From contig CALBET010000277.1 of assembly GCA_937888665.1 (NCBI GenBank), forward strand, positions 1 through 11,312: DNA of 11,312 nt. The letters are read 5' to 3'. A program made the position numbers and the translations under genes. The stretch's first letter is position 1; every line of letters starts with the position of its first letter. The notes under the pieces are model-generated. The model was not told where the DNA came from and ran no database searches. It worked only from the letters and a program-made list of their open reading frames with translations. Below, in pieces: positions 1 to 5,825 of this stretch. The DNA comes from an uncultured Acidobacteriota bacterium (GTDB lineage Bacteria > Acidobacteriota > Vicinamibacteria > Vicinamibacterales > UBA8438).

Positions 1-105
1 CGTGGGGTCCGGGGCGCAGCCCCGTCTGAGTAATGCCGCACTCGGGGTCCCCACGTAGTAGCCGCGGGGGGTTCGGGGGCGTAGCCCCCGTCTAATTAAT
101 GCCGC
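1..105 (-). repeat. Tandem GC-rich hairpin repeat at the 3' end of the zinc exporter gene
   Basis: Two copies of one unit lie head to tail. The word TAATGCCGC occurs at 31-39 and again at 97-105, a period of 66 bp. Each copy carries a tight hairpin: CGGGGC-GCA-GCCCCG at 10-24 and CGGGGGC-GTA-GCCCCCG at 74-90. A further GGGG-T-CCCC palindrome is at 44-52. Read on minus, bases 94-38 match bases 3681-3735 of the plus strand almost base for base, with shared blocks TAGACGGGG, CCCCGAACCCCCC, ACTACG and CCCCGAGTGC. The array is cut by the window edge, so its full copy number is unknown. It may act as a transcription end structure for the exporter gene, but the T-tract of a classical terminator is missing. 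Confidence 0.85.
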
Positions 106-1025
106 GCGACGACTTCTCCTTCGCGGCATCCGTCCGTGACCGCTCCGTACTCGCACTCCAGCGTGGCGTGGGCAATGCCGTGGGTCGCCAGCACCTCTCG
201 CACGAGCCTCTTGACCCGCTCGGCGAGCTGCACGTCCTGCCGCTCGATCACGATGTGCCCCTCGAACGACCGCTGCGACTCGTCCAGCTCCCAGACGTGC
301 ACGTGGTGCACATCCGCGACCCCCTCCACACTACACAGCGCCTCAGCCAGCGCCGGCACGTAGATATCGAGCGGCGCGCCGAGCGTGAGAATGCGGCTGG
401 CCTCCCGCGTGATGACGACACCGTGGTACAGGGCATACACCGCGATCAACAGCGTGGCGACGGCGTCGGCCGCATACAGCTGGTAGCGAACGACGAGCAC
501 ACCGGCCACCATGACGGCAACCGACCCGAGCGCGTCGGTGACGTTGTGTACGAACGCCGCCTTCACGTTCAGGCTGCCCTTCGACAGCCTGTAGGTGAGC
601 GCCGCGGTCACGACATCGACCACAAGCGCCACCCCCGCGACCACGATCACGGTCCAGCCGACCACCGGCGTCGGGTTGACCAGTCGGATCACCGCTTCAT
701 AGAGGAGATACAGGCCGACCACGTTCAAGGTCGTCGCGTTGATCACCGCCCCCACCAGCTCTGCTCGCCGGTACCCGAATGTCTGGGAGTGGTCGGCGGG
801 CCGGCGCCCGATGCGCCGCGCGACAAGCGCGATCAGAAGCGCTCCGGCATCGCTCAGGTTGTGCAACGCGTCAGCCAGCAGCGAGAGGCTCCCGGACAGG
901 AGCCCGCCGACCACCTGCACGGCCGTCAGGGCCCCGTTGACACAGACCGCCGCAATAAGGCGCGTGTCGCTCTGACCGCTCTCGTCAGGCGAGTGGCTGT
1001 GCCCGTGCTGGTGACCATGTCCCAT
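96..1025 (-). CDS. Cation diffusion facilitator, CzcD-like zinc/cobalt/cadmium exporter
   Basis: A 309-residue inner-membrane antiporter that should export divalent metal, most likely Zn2+, in exchange for protons. Residues 2-11 are a histidine-rich cytoplasmic tail (GHGHQHGHSH). Six hydrophobic segments follow. The paired HxxxD metal sites typical of zinc-selecting CDF proteins are both present: H55-NLS-D59 in helix II and H160-NVT-D164 in helix V. The FGYRRAE motif (83-89) after helix II and the C-terminal DVHHVHVWELDES segment are also family hallmarks. Length is normal for CzcD. The ATG at 1025 was chosen because the His-rich tail begins there; in-frame codons further upstream belong to the shadow of the dioxygenase gene. 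It starts 13 bases after the dioxygenase stop, so co-transcription is likely. The last codons (R, H, stop) fall inside the 66-bp repeat. Metal specificity is inferred from the HxxxD sites; no metal-responsive regulator is visible. Confidence 0.93.
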   Translation of the reverse strand: MGHGHQHGHSHSPDESGQSDTRLIAAVCVNGALTAVQVVGGLLSGSLSLLADALHNLSDAGALLIALVARRIGRRPADHSQTFGYRRAELVGAVINATTLNVVGLYLLYEAVIRLVNPTPVVGWTVIVVAGVALVVDVVTAALTYRLSKGSLNVKAAFVHNVTDALGSVAVMVAGVLVVRYQLYAADAVATLLIAVYALYHGVVITREASRILTLGAPLDIYVPALAEALCSVEGVADVHHVHVWELDESQRSFEGHIVIERQDVQLAERVKRLVREVLATHGIAHATLECEYGAVTDGCREGEVVARH

Positions 1026-1038
1026 GCGTCTGTCCCGG

Positions 1039-2058
1039 TCAGGCCGGCTGTGCGACGGGGCGCATCCCGCCGCGGAGCGCCCCGGCCGCGGTGGCCCCGA
1101 AATGGTCCTCGAAACAGGCCGCAATCGGGCGGCTGTCCGGCATGGAGAGCCAGATGCGCAGCAGATGCCGCCGCTCCGCCGGCGCGACCGCGTCAGTGAA
1201 CGCGCTGCGACGGTGCAGGGTGGTCCAGTTGTTGAGGAGCAGCACGTCGCCCGGCTCCAACCGGAGACGGACATGCAGCGCCGGATCCTCCGCCAGGGCC
1301 TCAAGCGCGTCCAGGGCATCGCGCTGTGACGGCGTCAGCGTCGGAGCGTCGGTCGCCCGGTCAGCGCGGTCGATCAGGACGCGCAGGAAATGGGCGGCGA
1401 AGTGGCCGTCCTGCTCGGAGAACACCGGGAGGAGACAAAACGGTCGCGTATTTCCGGTATCGACCGTGTGCCGGAGATAGGGAAACGGCTGACACAGAAG
1501 TCTGAGCACCTCCGGCTGGCGGGTGCGCAACTCTTCGTACAGCGCCATCGAGCTGACAATGAAGTTGTCGCCGCCGTCTCTCGCCTGCTGGAGACAGGCG
1601 AACGCGATGACGTCGCAGCGGTCCGTGTGAAAGCTGAGGCGCTGGCGGGACGCGGGTCCCCGGAAGCGCGGGTCGTCCGCCGCATGGCCGTGGTCTCGCA
1701 CGTGGAACAGCCGCTCCCCCTGGGCGCTCTGTGACACCGGGACACCGATGAGGGCGGCGAGCGCCCAGAACGCACGCGTGCTGAGCGACTCGCCCCAGCG
1801 CTGGAATGGCAGGCCACGTAGCAACACCGCGCCGGAGCCGGTTTCAAGGGCCGTGCGCATCGCGACGGCTCGCTCGGACAGCGTTGGCGGCGCCCCGTCT
1901 GGCGCCGGCGGGTCAGCCTCCGGGTCACCGCTGGATCGGGCACACGCCTCCAGCTCGTGGAGTTCTCGGTCGGTCAGGGTGACGGACCAGTCCGGCCGCT
2001 CGAAGAGCTCCGTCCCGCGCCAAACCGCCGGTGAGGCCGCATACGACCGAACGTGCAT
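1039..2058 (-). CDS. TauD/TfdA-family Fe(II)/2-oxoglutarate-dependent dioxygenase
   Basis: A 339-residue cytoplasmic enzyme of the double-stranded beta-helix family that couples 2-oxoglutarate decarboxylation to hydroxylation of a small substrate. The facial triad is visible: H144-T-D146 in SFHTDRCD, and distal H282 in NNWTTLHRRSAF. R301 in RRHLLRIWLS is the expected 2-oxoglutarate carboxylate anchor. The blocks DGGDNFIVSSMALYEEL, PVFSEQDGHF and LEPGDVLLLNNW are typical of the family. The ATG at 2058 gives a normal-length protein; an in-frame upstream ATG (2118) would add 20 residues with no family character. No convincing Shine-Dalgarno sequence precedes either start. It is the first gene of a short minus-strand unit with the CDF exporter and is transcribed away from the NhaC gene. 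The substrate cannot be told: taurine, gamma-butyrobetaine and herbicide-type substrates are all known for relatives, and no sulfonate or carnitine gene lies nearby. Confidence 0.9.
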   Translation of the reverse strand: MHVRSYAASPAVWRGTELFERPDWSVTLTDRELHELEACARSSGDPEADPPAPDGAPPTLSERAVAMRTALETGSGAVLLRGLPFQRWGESLSTRAFWALAALIGVPVSQSAQGERLFHVRDHGHAADDPRFRGPASRQRLSFHTDRCDVIAFACLQQARDGGDNFIVSSMALYEELRTRQPEVLRLLCQPFPYLRHTVDTGNTRPFCLLPVFSEQDGHFAAHFLRVLIDRADRATDAPTLTPSQRDALDALEALAEDPALHVRLRLEPGDVLLLNNWTTLHRRSAFTDAVAPAERRHLLRIWLSMPDSRPIAACFEDHFGATAAGALRGGMRPVAQPA

Positions 2059-2154
2059 CACGCGATTGTACGCCGGACCCACGACAGCCCCGCGACGGAC
2101 TGGCACCGAACCGGTCACTTCGGACGGCCAGCGTTGGTTGCGCCATCGCCGAGC

Positions 2155-2169
2155 CGTTTCGTGGAAACG
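2155..2169. promoter_or_regulatory. Palindrome in the divergent spacer upstream of nhaC
   Basis: The 131-bp spacer between the divergent dioxygenase and antiporter genes contains the perfect inverted repeat CGTTTC-GTG-GAAACG, ending 20 bases before the antiporter ATG. It could be an operator or a 5' leader hairpin. I see no convincing -35/-10 pair on either strand of the spacer. The match is short, so chance is possible. Confidence 0.3.
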
Positions 2170-2189
2170 CCGTTACCATCAAGCCACGC

Positions 2190-3683
2190 ATGGAACCTGA
2201 GACGTTCGGCTGGTTCGCACTCGCGCCCCCGGTACTGGCCATCGGGCTGGCGATGGCCAGCCGCCAGGCGGTCCCATCGTTGCTTGCGGGGATCTGGGTC
2301 GGCTGGGTCATCGCGACCGGCGACCCGTTTCGCGGCAGTGCGGCGACGGTCGACGGTCTGGTGGCGGTGTTTGCCGACCCGGGGCAAACGCGGGTGGTGG
2401 TCTTCACCCTGCTCATGGGCGCACTGCTGCTGCTGCTCCAGCGGGGCGGAGGCGTCGCCGGGTTGCTGGAGTGGATCGGTCGGTACCCCTGGGTCGAGAC
2501 ACGTCGCGGTGCCCAGCTGGTCGCCGCGACACTGGGCCTCGGGGTGTTTGTCGAGTCCACGATCACCTGTCTGGTCGTTGGCGCCGTGGCCAGGCCGGTG
2601 TTCGACCGCCTCCGTATCGCCAGGGAGAAGCTGGCCTATATTTGCGACGCCACCTCCGCGCCGGTCTGTATGCTGATTCCGATCAACAGCTGGGGTGCGG
2701 TGGTGCTCAGCCTGCTGACCACACAGGCCACACTCGGCACGCTGGGCGACCAGGGTCCGCTGCCGGTGTTTCTGGCGGCCGTGCCCCTGAACTTCTATGC
2801 CGTGCTATCGGTGGCCCTGGTGTTCTTCGTCGCCGCGACCGGCTGGGATTTCGGCCCGATGCGAGCGGCTGAACGGCGCGCGTCGGAGGACGGGGCCCTC
2901 GTCGCGATCGGCGCACGGCCGGTCGTGGCCGACGCGCTGCTCGTGGACCCCGCAGACGACCAGGCCCCACCGCGCGCGCGAAACCTCGTGCTCCCACTCG
3001 CCACCTTGGTCTGCACCGTCGTGGCCGGCATCGGGGTCACCGGCGTCAGTGGCGCCCGCGCCGCCGGCATCGCAACACCGACGCTGCTCGACACGCTTGA
3101 TGCCGCGTCCGGTTCCACGGCCGTGCTCTGGGGGGTACTGGCGGCGCTGTGCGTGGCTGTCGTGCTGCTGACCAGTAGCCGAGTGCTGGCGTTCGGCACG
3201 CTCACCGATCTGCTGTTTCGCGGCGCTGGCGCGATGTTGCCGATCGCCACCCTGCTGATCCTGGCGTTCGGTATCGGCGCGATCTGCGACACGCTGGGCA
3301 CCGGTCCATTCATCGCCGGCCTGGTGACACCCTACTTGACGCCGGTGCTCCTCGCCCCGCTGGTGTTTGTCACGTCAGGCGCCATCGCCTTCGCCACCGG
3401 CACCAGCTGGGGCACCTTCGCCATCATGATCCCCTTGGCGCTCCCGGTCGCCGCGGCGATGACCCTCGAGGGCGCCGCGGTGTCGCTGCCACTGGTCGTC
3501 AGCGCCGTCCTGGGCGGCGCCGTCTTCGGCGACCACTGCTCGCCGATCAGTGACACGACCCTGATCTCGTCCATGGCCGCCTGGAGCGACCATGTGGACC
3601 ACGTCCGCACGCAACTCCCCTATGCGCTGGCAGCCGGGGCCGCCTCGGTCGTGCTGTACTTTTTGGCCGGATTCGTTATCTAG
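2190..3683 (+). CDS. NhaC-family Na+/H+ antiporter
   Basis: A 497-residue polytopic inner-membrane protein, expected to exchange sodium (or a related substrate) for protons. The signature FGDHCSPISDTTLISS sits at 446-461, and its counterpart in the first half is DATSAPVCMLIPINSWGA at 153-170. FATGTSWGTF (401-410) is another conserved helix. About a dozen hydrophobic stretches are present, with a polar central loop at roughly 221-265. Residues 121-126 read VESTIT where many relatives have an acidic pair, which may alter ion preference. The ATG at 2190 fits the usual short N-terminus of the family; the longer open frame upstream lies in the divergent spacer and has no better start. The Shine-Dalgarno sequence is weak. 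The gene is alone on plus, and its TAG stop forms the first bases of a hairpin repeat. Family assignment is firm; the transported ion is inferred, since some NhaC relatives exchange amino acids or malate/lactate. Confidence 0.88.
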   Translation: MEPETFGWFALAPPVLAIGLAMASRQAVPSLLAGIWVGWVIATGDPFRGSAATVDGLVAVFADPGQTRVVVFTLLMGALLLLLQRGGGVAGLLEWIGRYPWVETRRGAQLVAATLGLGVFVESTITCLVVGAVARPVFDRLRIAREKLAYICDATSAPVCMLIPINSWGAVVLSLLTTQATLGTLGDQGPLPVFLAAVPLNFYAVLSVALVFFVAATGWDFGPMRAAERRASEDGALVAIGARPVVADALLVDPADDQAPPRARNLVLPLATLVCTVVAGIGVTGVSGARAAGIATPTLLDTLDAASGSTAVLWGVLAALCVAVVLLTSSRVLAFGTLTDLLFRGAGAMLPIATLLILAFGIGAICDTLGTGPFIAGLVTPYLTPVLLAPLVFVTSGAIAFATGTSWGTFAIMIPLALPVAAAMTLEGAAVSLPLVVSAVLGGAVFGDHCSPISDTTLISSMAAWSDHVDHVRTQLPYALAAGAASVVLYFLAGFVI

Positions 3684-3735
3684 ACGGGGCGTTGCCCCGA
3701 ACCCCCCGGCGGCCACTACGCGGGGCCCCGAGTGC
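3681..3735 (+). repeat. Inverted copy of the GC-rich hairpin repeat, starting at the nhaC stop codon
   Basis: This is a 55-base copy of the repeat seen at 94-38 on the other strand. It begins with TAGACGGGG, so the antiporter stop codon TAG is its first three bases. It forms the hairpin CGGGGC-GTT-GCCCCG (3685-3699), followed by AACCCCCCGG, ACTACG and the self-complementary CGGGGCCCCG (3721-3730). Hairpin arm lengths differ between copies while symmetry is kept (6-bp versus 7-bp arms), which suggests the structure is under selection. It may end transcription of the antiporter gene or be a REP-like dispersed element. Confidence 0.85.
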
Positions 3736-3766
3736 CCCTCCCCCGGCAGTGAGAAAACGCATACGT

Positions 3767-3943
3767 CGGTTTTCGGAGCACGGCGCCCGGCTGGCAAGGC
3801 GCGACGAGGGAACAGCCAGGTGGGCTGTGACCGAGGAAGCAATCCGCCTTCGCCAAGGCTTCGGCGAGACCTGCCATAGCCCGGTGTGCGAGGGACCAGG
3901 CGGCGGCTGGCGCCGCCAGGCGGGATGCCCTGCCCGAAAACCG
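3767..3943 (-). repeat. 177-bp structured intergenic element with 10-bp perfect terminal inverted repeats
   Basis: CGGTTTTCGG (3767-3776) and CCGAAAACCG (3934-3943) are exact reverse complements and bound this segment; the right one ends directly at the stop codon of the NYN-LOTUS gene. Inside are more hairpins: ACAGCC-AGGTG-GGCTGT (3812-3828), CGCC-AAGGCTTC-GGCG (3851-3866) and GGCGGC-TGGC-GCCGCC (3902-3917). A nested repeat GAAAAC/GTTTTC brackets 3753-3774. On minus, the core CGCCGAAGCCTTGGCGAAGG is a sequence I recall as a common intergenic repeat in environmental bacterial genomes, where it is often mistranslated as RRSLGEGG. The unit could be a REP/MITE-like element or a folded 3' RNA. 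I see no coding gene in it. Confidence 0.6.
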
Positions 3944-4786
3944 CTAATCGCGGGTGATCTGCACGATGATGTAGCCGCCCGAGCGTTCGTCGAGCGCCAG
4001 TTCGAGCACGCCGCGGGACTGCGCCTCCTCCAGCAGATCGTTGAACGATCCGAATCCGTAGGCCGACTCGTTGAACCCAGGCCGGCGCCGCTTGAGGGTC
4101 TGCTTGATCATCGACCCCCACAACTTGGCCCGGTCGCCCCGCTCGGCATAGATCGCCTCGGCGGTCGTGACCACCAGGTCGATCGCCTCCTGAGCGGGGT
4201 CGTCCTGGTCCAGCTCCGACTCCGACCCTGGTGCGGGCACGGGCGCCGTCGACTTCTCCGGCTGAGACGATACGCTCTTGCTCCGGCTTCTGCGCGGTCG
4301 ACGCCTGGCCGCCTGGCGCTCCGGCACCAGGTCGTCGTAGAAAATGAACTCGTCGCAGTTGTTCATCAACAGGTCGGAGGTAGAGTTCTTCACGCCGATA
4401 CCGATGACCGACTTGGCGTTCTCACGCAACTTGCTGACCAGCGGCGAGAAGTCGGAATCACCGGACACGATGACGAATGTGTCGATGTGCTCCTTCGTGT
4501 AGCAGAGGTCCAGCGCGTCGACCACCATCCGAATGTCCGCCGAATTCTTCCCCGACTGACGGGTATGCGGAATCTCGATCAGCTCGAACGCCGCCTCGTG
4601 CATCGTCGATTTGAACTCTTTGTATCGCTCCCAGTCGCAGTAGGCCTTCTTGGCCACGATGCTGCCTTTTAGGAGCAACCGCTCGAGCACAAGACGGATA
4701 TCAAATTTCGTCAGCTTGGCGTCGCGGACGCCAAGCGCGATGTTCTCGAAGTCGCAGAACACCGCGAGGTTGCCGTCACCGGTCAC
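3944..4786 (-). CDS. NYN-domain (LabA/PIN-like) protein with C-terminal OST-HTH/LOTUS domain
   Basis: A 280-residue cytoplasmic protein joining a predicted metal-dependent RNase fold to an RNA-binding domain. The NYN domain covers about 5-152. Its acidic site residues are visible: D12 in VFCDFENI, D84 in NSADIRMVVDA, and D110 and D112 in VSGDSDFSPL. A basic, low-complexity linker follows (RRRPRRSRSK at 161-170, then Ser/Pro/Glu-rich to about 195). Residues 196-278 fit an OST-HTH/LOTUS domain, including SMIKQTLKRRRPGFNESAYGFGSFNDLLEEA and the closing GGYIIVQ. The start is GTG at 4786, supported by GAGAGG at 4801-4796, nine bases upstream. It lies 87 bp after the lactamase gene on the same strand. 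Domain architecture is a known bacterial arrangement, with RNA cleavage or quality control as the predicted role. The RNA target is unknown, and nuclease activity is inferred from the intact acidic residues. Confidence 0.9.
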   Translation of the reverse strand: MTGDGNLAVFCDFENIALGVRDAKLTKFDIRLVLERLLLKGSIVAKKAYCDWERYKEFKSTMHEAAFELIEIPHTRQSGKNSADIRMVVDALDLCYTKEHIDTFVIVSGDSDFSPLVSKLRENAKSVIGIGVKNSTSDLLMNNCDEFIFYDDLVPERQAARRRPRRSRSKSVSSQPEKSTAPVPAPGSESELDQDDPAQEAIDLVVTTAEAIYAERGDRAKLWGSMIKQTLKRRRPGFNESAYGFGSFNDLLEEAQSRGVLELALDERSGGYIIVQITRD

Positions 4787-4873
4787 TGAATGGATCCTCT
4801 CTCGGCTGATGTCGCCCAGCCACCACTGGTCGTCGATCAGATGGTGGCGTGTGGGACGATGCGTACTCGCGTC

Positions 4874-5779
4874 TCATCGACGCTCGGCCGCAGCCGCCTC
4901 CGCTTCCTGCCGATCGAGCACCTCACGAAACAGCGCCTCAACCGCGTCCAGTTCCTCCCGGTAGCCGTCAGGATCGATGAACGGGTTCGGACCATCGCCG
5001 AGACGCTCGTACTTGCCTGCCATGCCGTACATCGCCGGATGCGACCCGAGCGGGACGTCGGGCGACAGGGACCGAAGCACCCGGAAGCCCTGTTTGAACT
5101 CGTCCGCAATCGTGGGGTTGTCCGGATTGTTCACGAACTGAAAGTTCGGGTTGCTCCCCATGCTGCCGACGATGACCACATCGTAAGACTCCCCGTCCTC
5201 ATCGAGAGTCATGGTCCAGGTGGTGCACCCCTTCGTGTGCCCGGGCGTCAACCGCGCGGTCAGCGTGGTCCCGCCCAGCGTCACCGTCGCACCGTCCTGC
5301 AGGACCCTGTCGATCGGATGCGGCTTGTCACCCGGACGCATCCGCTCGAGCGCCGGGACATCCGCGGCCATTGCCATCACCCGGGCCCCCGTCATCTGCG
5401 CCACCAACGCGTCACCTTCCATGTGGTCGCCGTGCGCGTGACTGCCGAGGATGATCTCGATGTCGTCGAACGCGAAGCCCAGCGCTTCTACGGACGTCTT
5501 CAACCCGTCGACCGCGCGCTCCCAGTTCGTGTTGATCAGGATGTGCCCCTCGGGGGTCGCCACGAGAAACGCCGCCAGACTGTAGGATCCGACGTAGTAC
5601 AGGTTGCCGACAATCGGATGAGGCGGAAAGGGGGTGACCTGCTGCTCGCGCGTGCCCACGTTCCGCCGGAACATCTCTTCCTGTGTGAGGGGCCGGTCAG
5701 GCGGCTGCGCGACGACCGAGGTCGCCACGAGTGTCAGTACGCCGACGATTCCACCGAGGCTCCGTGGTCTGGTGCGCAT
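4874..5779 (-). CDS. Subclass B3 metallo-beta-lactamase
   Basis: A 301-residue exported metallo-hydrolase. Residues 1-24 are a Sec signal peptide with likely cleavage after SVVA. All six zinc ligands of a subclass B3 enzyme are present: H114-A-H116-G-D118-H119 (SHAHGDH), H181 in TPGHTKGCTTWTM, and H247 in LGSHPAMYGM. There is no cysteine at the B1/B2 ligand position; the region reads IVGSMGSNPNF. The C-terminal KYERL and NPFIDPDGYREE segments match chromosomal B3 enzymes of soil bacteria as I recall them. AGGGAG seven bases before the ATG supports the start. The gene lies 46 bp behind the unknown 496-aa gene. Beta-lactam hydrolysis in the periplasm is the family prediction. No ampR-like regulator or mobile element is near, so it looks like a resident gene. 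Residues around H247 (HPAM, where relatives usually have HGSY/F) differ from the better known members, so another ester or lactone substrate is possible. Confidence 0.85.
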   Translation of the reverse strand: MRTRPRSLGGIVGVLTLVATSVVAQPPDRPLTQEEMFRRNVGTREQQVTPFPPHPIVGNLYYVGSYSLAAFLVATPEGHILINTNWERAVDGLKTSVEALGFAFDDIEIILGSHAHGDHMEGDALVAQMTGARVMAMAADVPALERMRPGDKPHPIDRVLQDGATVTLGGTTLTARLTPGHTKGCTTWTMTLDEDGESYDVVIVGSMGSNPNFQFVNNPDNPTIADEFKQGFRVLRSLSPDVPLGSHPAMYGMAGKYERLGDGPNPFIDPDGYREELDAVEALFREVLDRQEAEAAAAERR

Positions 5780-5825
5780 AGTCGATCTCCCTGCCAGATT
5801 ATACGCACGACCACTGACCAGCAGC

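Noticed and set aside
1..105. CRISPR array in the tandem repeat at the window start
   Set aside because: Only two units are seen, the repeats are hairpin-rich and imperfect, no unique spacers of constant length exist, and no cas gene is present.
99..1199. Long plus-strand open frame (366 codons) opposite the zinc exporter
   Set aside because: It is antisense to a gene with clear CDF motifs. Its translation is rich in Arg, His and Asp, with no domain. High-GC codon bias opens such frames.
2101..2116. TGGCAC on plus as a possible second sigma-54 promoter for nhaC
   Set aside because: The position where TTGC should be reads CGGT, so the -12 element is absent.
3375..4121. Minus-strand open frame across the nhaC 3' end and the intergenic repeats
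   Set aside because: It translates the repeat core as RRSLGEGG, a familiar artefact, and overlaps both nhaC and the NYN-LOTUS gene out of frame.
3692..4672. Plus-strand open frame starting inside the hairpin repeat
   Set aside because: Its first part is repeat and hairpin DNA and the rest is antisense to the NYN-LOTUS gene.
5798..5803. Perfect TATAAT on minus just upstream of the lactamase gene
   Set aside because: No acceptable -35 lies 16-18 bases upstream, and the implied start at about 5791 would fall within the Shine-Dalgarno. It could be a weak promoter but is not supported well enough to list.
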